Assembly (NCBI RefSeq): GCF_029761935.1
Contig: NZ_CP121699.1
Coordinates: 2,232,001-2,296,000 of the forward strand
Reading direction: 5' to 3'
DNA length: 64,000 nucleotides
Origin: Microbacterium testaceum
GTDB taxonomy: Bacteria > Actinomycetota > Actinomycetes > Actinomycetales > Microbacteriaceae
The position numbers and the translations under genes are program-made. This document shows, piece by piece, positions 24,779 to 32,756 of the stretch. The notes under the pieces are model-generated. The model saw nothing but the letters and a program-made list of their open reading frames with translations. It did not search any database and was not told the DNA's origin. How positions within the stretch are numbered: the stretch's first letter is position 1; every line of letters starts with the position of its first letter.

Positions 24779-25477
24779 GTGGACTGTTTTGTGCCGGTGA
24801 CGCCCTCCCCGGCAGTCCCTATGACTTCAGCGTCCGGAGGCTCGGGACTCGCGGTGACGGGCTCGACCCTGGACATCCTGCTTGCATGCATCGTCGCTGT
24901 CGCGCTCCTAGTCAGCGGTGCCGTGGCGCTCGCCCATGCGCGCCGCCGTCGCCGCAGTCAGGTTTCGCGGACTCACTCAGGGGCCACTGCAGGAATGGGC
25001 GTGGCGTTATCGAGTGTCCTGGGCCTAGTGCTGCTCCTTGGCGCCGCCATCCCAACACCTGCTGCACACGCCGACACCGCTCAGCAGTGCAACGCCATCG
25101 CCGTGTCTGACGTCCAGATCGACTCATCCGCGCTCGTCGATGGGGCTCTCCAGCTGCTCCCTGGTGCAAACCCGGTCTCGATCCGTGCGTCATTGAAAAA
25201 CGTAGCGAACGTGCCCGTTACGCTCACCGCTCTCGCACAAACCGACAAGGCAGTCGCCTTGACACAACAAATCCTGTGGAAGACGGATAGCTCCATCGGG
25301 ATCGCCGCCGAGACCCCGCTCAGCAACTCCGGGCCGCATTCGCTCGGCACTCTTCAGCCGGGGGAGAGCACGGTAGTGACGTTCACCCTCACGCTTCCCG
25401 CGTCAGTGGGGAACGAATACCAGGGACAGACAGTGTCGCTCAACCTCTCCGTTCGAGCCGTTCAGCAGGGCTTCTAA
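24779..25477 (+). CDS. Membrane TasA-like protein with an embedded LAVTG motif
   Basis: 232 residues with an odd order. A short Pro/Ser N-terminus leads to GGSGLAVTGS (motif at about 24-28), a hydrophobic helix (LDILLACIVAVALLVSGAVA) and RRRRR. That is exactly a sortase-type cell-wall sorting signal, but at the N-terminus. A second hydrophobic segment (VALSSVLGLVLLLGAAI) ending AAHAD looks like a signal peptide, and a beta domain with NPVSIRASLKNVANVPVTL and a TVVTFTLTLPASV block follows. GTG 24779 has GAAGGA six bases before it. First gene of the plus-strand matrix operon. Confidence 0.65.
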   Translation: MDCFVPVTPSPAVPMTSASGGSGLAVTGSTLDILLACIVAVALLVSGAVALAHARRRRRSQVSRTHSGATAGMGVALSSVLGLVLLLGAAIPTPAAHADTAQQCNAIAVSDVQIDSSALVDGALQLLPGANPVSIRASLKNVANVPVTLTALAQTDKAVALTQQILWKTDSSIGIAAETPLSNSGPHSLGTLQPGESTVVTFTLTLPASVGNEYQGQTVSLNLSVRAVQQGF

Positions 25478-25589
25478 AGAACCCGCTCATGTCGCCTTAC
25501 CACCCCTCCCGGCACCTTGACCGCCACACGCCACAGCACCGTCGCTCGCCGCGTCGTCCCCACCTTGGCGCACACCACAAGGGATTCGA

Positions 25590-26153
25590 ATGAAATCTCG
25601 CCCCACATTCTCCTCGACGCGGAAAATACTCCTCGCCTCGATCGCTCTCCTCAGCATCGGCATGGGGAGCACGGCTGCTACGGGCGCATGGTTCACCACC
25701 AGCAGGTCGGTGGCCAACAACCAGCTCACTTCTGCGACCGTCACCCTGGGGGAAATCGCGTCCGGATCCGCCGCAGTTTCCTTCACCAATCTGATTCCAC
25801 TTGCCGACAGCGAAGTCTCCAGCAAAGCAAAAACGTTCCTGGTGTTCGCCGACAACCAGGGAAACGTACCCATCGATTGGAACGCGTCTTACACGCTCAC
25901 CTCGACAAACGAGCTCGCCAATCAAGCTCGCATTCAGTACCAAATTGGCAACGGCAGCTGGTCTGATGCGACAAGCGTCAGCGCGATGAGTGGGTCCAAA
26001 ATTTTCTCCACGTCTTCCATCGACCCTGGCAAGTACCAAGTTGTGGCATTCCGGGTTTGGCTGCCCTTCAATGCCGACAACAGCACCCAGGGTAAGCAAG
26101 TCTCATTCACACTGAATGTGAATGGCATTCAAGTCGGCGCACCGTTCTCCTGA
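25590..26153 (+). CDS. TasA/camelysin-like protein with SipW-type signal, first
   Basis: 187 residues. The signal peptide LLASIALLSIGMGSTAATGA runs into WFTTSRSVANNQL, the characteristic SipW-dependent class that begins mature proteins with an aromatic-rich strand. The body is a single jelly-roll-like beta domain (IDWNASYTL, VAFRVWLPFNADNSTQG, FTLNVNGIQVGA). In Bacillus such proteins (TasA, CalY) form extracellular fibres. Only six residues separate the hydrophobic core from the expected cleavage site. AAGGGA precedes the ATG. Followed by a close paralogue. Confidence 0.82.
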   Translation: MKSRPTFSSTRKILLASIALLSIGMGSTAATGAWFTTSRSVANNQLTSATVTLGEIASGSAAVSFTNLIPLADSEVSSKAKTFLVFADNQGNVPIDWNASYTLTSTNELANQARIQYQIGNGSWSDATSVSAMSGSKIFSTSSIDPGKYQVVAFRVWLPFNADNSTQGKQVSFTLNVNGIQVGAPFS

Positions 26154-26230
26154 ACTTATCCGACCAATATCACCCACTCAGATGCCCAACATGGGCGCCT
26201 GATAAATCACCGCACCAGAAAGAAGAACCA

Positions 26231-26806
26231 ATGTCCACAACCAAATCCTCCTTCTCCAAGAAGAAGGTCCTCGTCGCATCCATCGCCCTGCTCACCATGG
26301 GCCTTGGCGGCACCGTCGCCACCGGTGCCTATTTCACCGCCGACAAGACCGTCGCCAGCAACACCCTCGCCTCCGGCACCGTTGTGATCGGAAACGTCGG
26401 CGACGACGCATCTTCCACCGCCCCGCTGACTTTCAGCAACGTCCTCCCGGTCGCAGACTCGGACGTTGCCACCAAGGCGAAGACGTTCAACATCAACGTC
26501 CGCAACAACGGAACGGCGGCCATCGACTGGAAGGCCGCTGTCAGCTCGACCTCGAGCGACTTCGCAAAGCAGGTCAACGTCCAGTACAGCACCGACGGTG
26601 GCACGACCTGGTCCAACAAGACAACCGCCGACGCCCTCTCAAGCGTCTCCATCCCCAGCTCGTCTTCGCTCGCTGCCAGCGGAACCGCGGTCATTAAGTT
26701 CCGTGCATGGCTTCCCTCCAGCACCGACAACTCGGCGCAGAACAAGACCCTGACGTTCACGCTTTCGGTGAACGCAATCCAGGCTGGCGCTCAGTTCCCT
26801 GCCTAA
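26231..26806 (+). CDS. TasA/camelysin-like protein with SipW-type signal, second
   Basis: 191 residues, a close paralogue of the preceding gene: LVASIALLTMGLGGTVATGA in the signal, then YFTADKTVASNTLASGTV, AIDWKAAVSST, KFRAWLPSSTDNSAQN and FTLSVNAIQAGAQFP. Its GC-richer codon use and strong terminator suggest high expression, as for a major fibre subunit; that is inference. It lies 77 bases after the first copy, with a small GCCCA/TGGGC hairpin between them. Confidence 0.82.
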   Translation: MSTTKSSFSKKKVLVASIALLTMGLGGTVATGAYFTADKTVASNTLASGTVVIGNVGDDASSTAPLTFSNVLPVADSDVATKAKTFNINVRNNGTAAIDWKAAVSSTSSDFAKQVNVQYSTDGGTTWSNKTTADALSSVSIPSSSSLAASGTAVIKFRAWLPSSTDNSAQNKTLTFTLSVNAIQAGAQFPA

Positions 26807-26813
26807 GTCGGCC

Positions 26814-26848
26814 GCGGGGGGCGCCAGGTGTTTGCTGGCGCCCCCCGC
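26814..26848 (+). terminator. Strong hairpin after the second TasA-like gene
   Basis: Perfect 14-bp stem, GCGGGGGGCGCCAG at 26814-26827 and its complement at 26835-26848, with a 7-base loop. It probably separates abundant fibre-protein mRNA from the RCC1 genes downstream, either ending or partly attenuating transcription. Confidence 0.75.
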
Positions 26849-26967
26849 TCTCCATCCGCGCCACGTAGAGACCTCGCACCCTCCTAGCCGCGCTCACCCG
26901 GCACCGTACGGCGCGCCCGGACTACACCATCCGGCTTTTGACGTTTTCAAGACCCGCAGGAGCTGTC

Positions 26968-28587
26968 ATGCCCCCCACCCGCTCAACCCGCAACCGAGTT
27001 TGGTCATCACAGGGTCAATCACGTCACCTTTCTGCGCTCCTTCTTGTCGGCGTTCTCCTTACAGGAATCATCGCGACGCCGACCTCGACCGGGGCCTGGT
27101 TCACCGCAGCTAAGAGCGTTCCAAGTAACTCCCTGACTGCGGCTCGGCTTCAGCCCGTCAGCGGCCTTAGCGCGGTCAAAACCGCAGCCGGCGTCAACTT
27201 GTCGTGGACGAGTGCTCTGCAACAGCCCTGGGCATCGAGTAACTCTGTCGGCGCCGAGCCGACGTACGCAGTGACACGCACACTGAACGGGCAGTCCAGC
27301 CCCCTCGGTTCCACAACGAACCTGTCCATCACGGACCCCTACAGCAAAGGCGTTTCCATCACCCCCGTCACGTACGACGCGGGGAGCACATTCGCGGGAT
27401 ACGTCAAAAACGACGGATCCGTCATGCTTTGGGGATACGACGAGAATGGAGCCCTTGGAAACGGCCAGAATTACAACCCCACCCCGCAGAAGGCTTCGGT
27501 TCCGGACAACAACCCCATCATCAGCATCGCGTTCGCATCCTCAACGGCCGTTGCCCTGAGCTCGAACGGCTCCGTATGGATGTGGGGATATGGTGCGCTG
27601 GGATGCGGCGGAATAGCACGGACACCCGTCCAGGCGACGATGCCAAACAACGTCTCGCCCATCGCCGTGTCGCTAGCCGGTGACTGCACCCTTCTCGTAC
27701 TGGACAATTCTGGGACCGTCTGGGCCCGATCCGGGTCTTCTGGGCAAACCAGTTTTAGCAGTATCCCCCTCCCCGGCGGTCTCACCGTTAAGCAGCTGAC
27801 AAAGTCCCGCACAGTCCTGGCTACAGACGGGACCGTGTGGGGGTGGGGCCCGAACAGCTCCGGCCGCCTCGGTAACGGCACACGCAGTGACAGCGACACT
27901 CCCGTCAAAGCACAAAACATCTCCCTACCAATAGCTCAACTCTCGGCAGACGCCAGCAACGTCGTCGCCCTCGCGGACAGATCCTCCACCTACTATGCAT
28001 GGGGTGATAACCGATGGGGACAGGTCGGAAACGGATATAGCAATTTCGGCAACGAAGGGCTTTACGTCACAACGCCCACCGCAGTAAGCACACCGGGAGT
28101 AGCCTGGGTCGAGGTTCAAGTCTCGAATTACGTAGCAACCCTCCGCGCGGATGACTACACGGTCTGGGCAATGGGCTCGGACCGGAACGAACGGCTGGGC
28201 ACAGACGACAAAGTCTCCGACTACTCGAACAAACCCCAAAAAATGCCTACCCCAAGCGGTATCACTCCGTGGAGAATTTTCATGGGGGAGTCTGAGAGCT
28301 ACTACTTCGACAAAAGTTCGAGCGATCTTTACGGGTGGGGTTTAGCCGCCGAGGGAGGCCGGGCATACTTTGGAAACAATGACTCGTCGACCCAGTACTA
28401 CAAGACGCCAAAACGCGTTCGAAGCGAAGCTATTAGCGCTCCACCGGATCCTCGAGTCTTTTGCAAATCGGGGGAAAACGTGAACAGCGACGGGTACTGC
28501 GTGCCGACTCAAAACCCTGAGTATTCCGTTTCGTACAAGTACCAATCTTGGCTCTCAGGCCCATCTGTGGCCAGTCCTCAGAATTGA
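26968..28587 (+). CDS. Secreted RCC1-repeat propeller protein 1
   Basis: 539 residues. A SipW-like signal (LLLVGVLLTGIIATPTSTGA, then WFTAAKSVPSNSL) is followed by an Fn3-like domain to about 110 (VNLSWTSALQQPWAS, TYAVTRTLNG). Seven RCC1-type blades follow, each with a DG-x-V-W-x-W-G core, such as DGTVWGWGPNSSGRLGNG. The C-terminal tail has C-x(9)-GYC and YSVSYKYQSWLS. Seven blades close a propeller, which usually binds proteins or glycans. AGGAG precedes ATG 26968. First of three paralogues. Confidence 0.82.
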   Translation: MPPTRSTRNRVWSSQGQSRHLSALLLVGVLLTGIIATPTSTGAWFTAAKSVPSNSLTAARLQPVSGLSAVKTAAGVNLSWTSALQQPWASSNSVGAEPTYAVTRTLNGQSSPLGSTTNLSITDPYSKGVSITPVTYDAGSTFAGYVKNDGSVMLWGYDENGALGNGQNYNPTPQKASVPDNNPIISIAFASSTAVALSSNGSVWMWGYGALGCGGIARTPVQATMPNNVSPIAVSLAGDCTLLVLDNSGTVWARSGSSGQTSFSSIPLPGGLTVKQLTKSRTVLATDGTVWGWGPNSSGRLGNGTRSDSDTPVKAQNISLPIAQLSADASNVVALADRSSTYYAWGDNRWGQVGNGYSNFGNEGLYVTTPTAVSTPGVAWVEVQVSNYVATLRADDYTVWAMGSDRNERLGTDDKVSDYSNKPQKMPTPSGITPWRIFMGESESYYFDKSSSDLYGWGLAAEGGRAYFGNNDSSTQYYKTPKRVRSEAISAPPDPRVFCKSGENVNSDGYCVPTQNPEYSVSYKYQSWLSGPSVASPQN

Positions 28588-28593
28588 GTATCG

Positions 28594-30294
28594 GTGAAGA
28601 ATTCGGACGGAAACAAGGCGATTGCAGTTCGCGCTGACCGAGGTCTAAAATCGTCGCAACCAACCCGACGCGGAGTTCTCGCTGACGCTGCTCTCGGTAA
28701 CCGGTACACACCCCACCGTCGCCGTCGCCTCGCAGTGATAACCCTCGCGATTACCCTCATAGTGGGGGTGTTCGCGGCTCCGGCCTCGACAGGCGCGTGG
28801 TTCACGAACGGTCGCAAAGTCGTGAATAACTCGATGAGCTCCGCAAGCCTTCAAGCCGTCGCGGGGCTGACGGCCAAGACCGCCTTTAACGGGGTCACGA
28901 TTTCGTGGACGAGCGCCCTCCAACAGCCTTGGGCCACGTCGAACAACGTCTCAGCAGAGCCTGCATACACGATCACCAAAACGGTCGATGGGAAAACCAC
29001 CACACTCTCGACAAGCGCCACTACCACGACCTATACCGATGCTTACCCTGTTGCCCAGTCAGGAAAAGCGCGCAACTTTGATGTAGGGAATAAGTGGGCT
29101 GGCTACGTCAAGTCGGACGGCAGCGTGTGGACGTGGGGATTTAACACGTACGGCGTCGGGAACGGCAATCAAGTGGCAAATACACCACAACAGGTTCTGT
29201 TCCAAACAAGCCCGCAGATTACCACCATCAGCATGTATGACAGCACCGCGGTCGCAACGGCGACGGATGGCTCCTTCTACGCATGGGGATTTAACGTCAA
29301 TGGCGGATGTGACAGGAACGGCGCGGACAGCCCCCGACAGCTTCGCCTGCCCTCGAACAAGAGCGTAAAAGACGCAATTGCTGCAGGGGTGTGCACCATC
29401 ATTGCTGTCGACACGGACGGAAAAATCTGGCAACGAGGGGGATCTTCTGACAGCGGAACCTTTTCGCCGAGCAGCACCAGCTTTGCGCCGATCACTCTGC
29501 CCGGAGGGAGATCTGTGAAACAGTTAACAAAAGCCGAAACCGTTCTTGCCACCGATGGAACAGTGTGGTCGTGGGGGGCAAATAAATCCGGTCAGCTCGG
29601 CGACGGGACGACGACCAACAGCACTACTCCTGTACAGGCGCAAACGCCAGTAAAAATTAGCCAGATTTCCGCGGATACCCAATCCGCGGTTGCCATTGGC
29701 GAGGACGGCCTAATCTACGGCTGGGGTGATAACTCCACTGGGCAGCTCGCACCCTCGGGCAGCAGCAGCAGCGTAATTACCACCCCGACCACTGTCAGAG
29801 TTCCTCAGGGCCATCAATGGTCGGATGCGCAAACACGATCTGGGACAACAACAATCATATCGTCGGACGATAAAAGCATGTGGAGCGTCGGCAAAGGTTC
29901 GACGGGGAAGCTCGGAAACGGGACAAACCCGAATGTGTCGACAGAATTCGTGCGTGTGAACAATTCCTCGTCTCCAGCACCGCGAGACATCTTCGTAGGA
30001 ACGTCGCAGAGCTACTACGTGGATTCGTCCGACAATCTTTGGGGATGGGGCACTGCGTCGGACAAGACATACACATTCTTCGGCATTAACGATAGTACGG
30101 GAAATGTGTTCTATCTGAGCCCGAAACGCCTTCAGGACTCGCTGAGCTTAAAGCGGGGGGGCGGCCTTGCCGGATGCAGTTCAGGAACGCTTAATAGTGA
30201 GAACTACTGCGCACCTACGGGAACTGCCGTATACACAGTTAGCTATGCATTCAGATCGTGGCTTTCTTCAACAGCCCAAGCGACGGCGCAATAA
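28594..30294 (+). CDS. Secreted RCC1-repeat propeller protein 2
   Basis: 566 residues from GTG 28594, six bases after the previous stop. It has a longer basic N-terminus, then LAVITLAITLIVGVFAAPAS and TGAWFTNGRKVVNNSM. The Fn3-like domain has ISWTSALQQPWATSNNV. Seven blades include DGSVWTWGFNTYG and DGTVWSWGANKSGQLGDG. The tail has C-x(8)-NYC and YTVSYAFRSWLSS. Same architecture as its neighbours. Could start further in; the ribosome site is weak, suggesting translational coupling. Confidence 0.8.
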   Translation: MKNSDGNKAIAVRADRGLKSSQPTRRGVLADAALGNRYTPHRRRRLAVITLAITLIVGVFAAPASTGAWFTNGRKVVNNSMSSASLQAVAGLTAKTAFNGVTISWTSALQQPWATSNNVSAEPAYTITKTVDGKTTTLSTSATTTTYTDAYPVAQSGKARNFDVGNKWAGYVKSDGSVWTWGFNTYGVGNGNQVANTPQQVLFQTSPQITTISMYDSTAVATATDGSFYAWGFNVNGGCDRNGADSPRQLRLPSNKSVKDAIAAGVCTIIAVDTDGKIWQRGGSSDSGTFSPSSTSFAPITLPGGRSVKQLTKAETVLATDGTVWSWGANKSGQLGDGTTTNSTTPVQAQTPVKISQISADTQSAVAIGEDGLIYGWGDNSTGQLAPSGSSSSVITTPTTVRVPQGHQWSDAQTRSGTTTIISSDDKSMWSVGKGSTGKLGNGTNPNVSTEFVRVNNSSSPAPRDIFVGTSQSYYVDSSDNLWGWGTASDKTYTFFGINDSTGNVFYLSPKRLQDSLSLKRGGGLAGCSSGTLNSENYCAPTGTAVYTVSYAFRSWLSSTAQATAQ

Positions 30295-30420
30295 CGCCTG
30301 AAGGCTGAATGTTTTCGCAACCAGCAACACGCGGAATTGATCTCATTCCTAAGCTGGGAGCAGGGTTTCTCCCCCATGAATCCCACCACTGCTCCCATGG
30401 CCGCCCCACACAGGCGGCTA

Positions 30421-30459
30421 GCTGAGGGGAGGTGCAACCCCTATCAGCCTCCCCTCAGC
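30421..30459 (+). terminator. Hairpin between RCC1 genes 2 and 3
   Basis: Perfect 12-bp stem, GCTGAGGGGAGG at 30421-30432 and its complement at 30448-30459, with a 15-base loop, in the 199-base gap. Probably a terminator, so RCC1 gene 3 may have its own promoter or be read through. Confidence 0.6.
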
Positions 30460-30493
30460 ATCCATTCCGCGACCAACGACTTTAGGAAATAGA

Positions 30494-32077
30494 ATGTCAA
30501 AGCCAATCCCTTCTCGACGACGCGCACGTATACGGTCGAGCATTGCGGCAGCCGCTCTGGCATCAGCCGTCGTAACCGGAATTCTGGCCCCAGCTTCCGC
30601 CACAGGTGCGTGGTTCATGGCATCGAAGGAAATCAGCGGGAACACGATTGCCTCCGCAACTCTGGGCGCTCCGACCAACCTAGCCATCGCGCCGGACAGC
30701 ACGAGCGGGAACGTCGTGTCGTGGTCATCTGCTACGTCGCAGACCTGGGCCCAGGCAAACGGCATATCCAATGGCATCACTTACAGCGTGCAGCGCACTC
30801 TGCCCAGTCAGTCCCCGACGACCGTGTATACCGGCACGGGTCAGTCATACACCGACCCCTCCTCCGCGCCCAAGGCTACGCAATTCGTTCAAGTTTCGGC
30901 AGGCAACAATCACGTCCTCGCCCTTGCGCAGGATGGAACGGTGTGGGCCTGGGGAACGGGGGATCACGGACAGCTCGGTACTGGCGGCACCTACGATTCG
31001 ACGCTCCCCGTCTACGTCCCCCTGCGCGCCAAGGCCACACAAGTAGAGGCCTCCTCGGGGGGCTTCTCGCTAGCGCTCCTCGAGGATGGGTCTGTCTGGG
31101 CTTGGGGGCGTAATACCTTCGGGCAGTTGGGCGACGGATCAACGACAGAACGCTACTCTCCGGTACAAGTGGTTTTCCCTGCGGGGGTCACAATTGGCGC
31201 GCTTGGAGATCTGACGAACGCCCTCTACGCAAGCTACGCGATCACCCCGACTGGCACCTTGTATTCGTGGGGTCACAATGATCGGTATCAGTTGGGCCTC
31301 GGCGATACAGTCGACAGGGTCTACCCAACCGCTGTTCCGGATGTTACCGTCACAGCCGTCTCGGCCGGTGCGGAGCATGCCGCAGCGCGGAGCACCGGAG
31401 GAGATGTCCTAACCTGGGGCGATGGCTCGAAACGTCAGCTGGGTCGGAACTCTTCGGTAAAGAGCAAACCATCGGCGGTTTCTTTCCAAAGCCAAGTAGG
31501 CGCGAACGGATTCAAGCAAGTCTCGTCCGGTGCGTATTTCGTCATTGCGCAGGATTATGACGGACGCATTTGGACGTGGGGGTCAATGCAAGATGATGTA
31601 TCACCTGTTCGAATTCTTCCTGAGGTAATCGTTTCCGGTGGATTCAATTACATCGACGCAGGAGCGATTAGCGCCTGCGCACAAAGAACCGATTCACAAG
31701 TACTGTGTTGGGGTTCGAACGACGTGGGACTATTGATGGACGGAACAACGACATCAAGCTCTACACCGGTCACGGCCACGTCTGCCACCTCCAAAAGTCT
31801 CACGTCGCTCAGCATCTCCGGCTCTCAAGCGTTGGGCATCGTTCAACCATCCCAGGGCTCCGGAACAAACATATGGGCCTGGGGAAACGGCCCCCGCGGC
31901 AGCGGGGATGGGTCCACTCTTGGCTCTCCGTCACAAGTTCGTGGCCCCGGCAGTTGTCCATCCGGCATGGCACTCAAAGGCGGATATTGTGCCCCACCAC
32001 CCGGAACGCGATATTCCGTGAGTTACACGTACGCCGGGTGGAAGTCGGGCGTAGCCGAGGCCACCGCGAACGGGTAG
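30494..32077 (+). CDS. Secreted RCC1-repeat propeller protein 3
   Basis: 527 residues. Signal IAAAALASAVVTGILAPASA then TGAWFMASKEISGNTI. A Fn3-like domain (VVSWSSATSQTWAQAN) is followed by seven blades, among them DGTVWAWGTGDHGQLGTG and DGSVWAWGRNTFGQLGDG. These are closer to canonical RCC1 than in the first two proteins. The tail has CPSG-x-ALKGGYCAP and YSVSYTYAGWKSG. AGGAAAT precedes the ATG. Confidence 0.82.
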   Translation: MSKPIPSRRRARIRSSIAAAALASAVVTGILAPASATGAWFMASKEISGNTIASATLGAPTNLAIAPDSTSGNVVSWSSATSQTWAQANGISNGITYSVQRTLPSQSPTTVYTGTGQSYTDPSSAPKATQFVQVSAGNNHVLALAQDGTVWAWGTGDHGQLGTGGTYDSTLPVYVPLRAKATQVEASSGGFSLALLEDGSVWAWGRNTFGQLGDGSTTERYSPVQVVFPAGVTIGALGDLTNALYASYAITPTGTLYSWGHNDRYQLGLGDTVDRVYPTAVPDVTVTAVSAGAEHAAARSTGGDVLTWGDGSKRQLGRNSSVKSKPSAVSFQSQVGANGFKQVSSGAYFVIAQDYDGRIWTWGSMQDDVSPVRILPEVIVSGGFNYIDAGAISACAQRTDSQVLCWGSNDVGLLMDGTTTSSSTPVTATSATSKSLTSLSISGSQALGIVQPSQGSGTNIWAWGNGPRGSGDGSTLGSPSQVRGPGSCPSGMALKGGYCAPPPGTRYSVSYTYAGWKSGVAEATANG

Positions 32078-32328
32078 CTCTCGCCCAAACGCCAGCTCTT
32101 TCGGACGAAATGGGCGGCTGGTGGGCGGAGGATCGCCTGGGGCTTGTGAGACATGCCTGGCGGATACGAACCGATAGTCTTTATTATGTCAGTTTGCGGC
32201 GGCCCGCCTAGGCAATGCTGCGGTGCGGTCGAGGTTCCCGACCGCACCCCAACACCGTTGTTACTTGCCCTTGCCCTTTTGGCTCAGGGCGCCGTGAGCG
32301 TTCTGCAGAGGCGTCCAACCGGCTCGCG

Positions 32329-32415
32329 GTGCGGTCGTACTGGATGGCTCTAGCGAGCACGGTTCTCGCGGCCGTGGCGACGGTCGCAGCGGTTCTCGCG
32401 CTCTTCCTTCACTGA
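32329..32415 (+). CDS. Tiny membrane peptide upstream of KAP operon
   Basis: A 28-residue frame ending in a single hydrophobic helix (MALASTVLAAVATVAAVLAL). Its TGA shares one base with the ATG of the next gene (TGATG), typical of coupled translation, which is the main reason to believe it. The true start could lie upstream, as the frame is open from 32215. Bases 32078-32328 show nothing else. Confidence 0.35.
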   Translation: MRSYWMALASTVLAAVATVAAVLALFLH

Positions 32416-32756
32416 TGGATGGGGCCGTCGTCGCGCTGTTGGTGGCAGGCATCCCAGCGGCTGTGGCAGCCGCTACCTTCGCTGTCGGGGAGGCGCTGAA
32501 AATACGTGCCTCAAAGGACGAGCGGATCGAGTCGGCCGTGGCCGAATTGGCAGGCGCGCTCGGCGCGATGGCAGCGATTGAGGATCTGCCGTGGCGCCCG
32601 TCAGACGGCGAATGCTCCCGACGCCACTGGCTGAAGGTCGCCATCGAGTCCAGTTGCGCTAGCCTCGCGGCACACGCCCAAGCTCGGAGGAACATCAAGG
32701 ATGGCCGACTCGAACTCACTGCCCGTCGATCACCCCATCACTTCATCGAAACATGA
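32415..32756 (+). CDS. Small membrane-anchored protein, partner of KAP NTPase
   Basis: 113 residues. One N-terminal helix (VVALLVAGIPAAVAAATFAVG), then a charged region predicted helical (KIRASKDERIESAVAELAGA). It overlaps the KAP gene by 56 bases, a long overlap suggesting joint expression. No family recognised. Confidence 0.55.
   Translation: MDGAVVALLVAGIPAAVAAATFAVGEALKIRASKDERIESAVAELAGALGAMAAIEDLPWRPSDGECSRRHWLKVAIESSCASLAAHAQARRNIKDGRLELTARRSPHHFIET

Noticed and set aside
26968..32077. Repeated WGWG-type segments considered as a DNA repeat or CRISPR-like array
   Set aside because: The repetition is at protein level (RCC1 blades) with diverged DNA and no constant spacer length.
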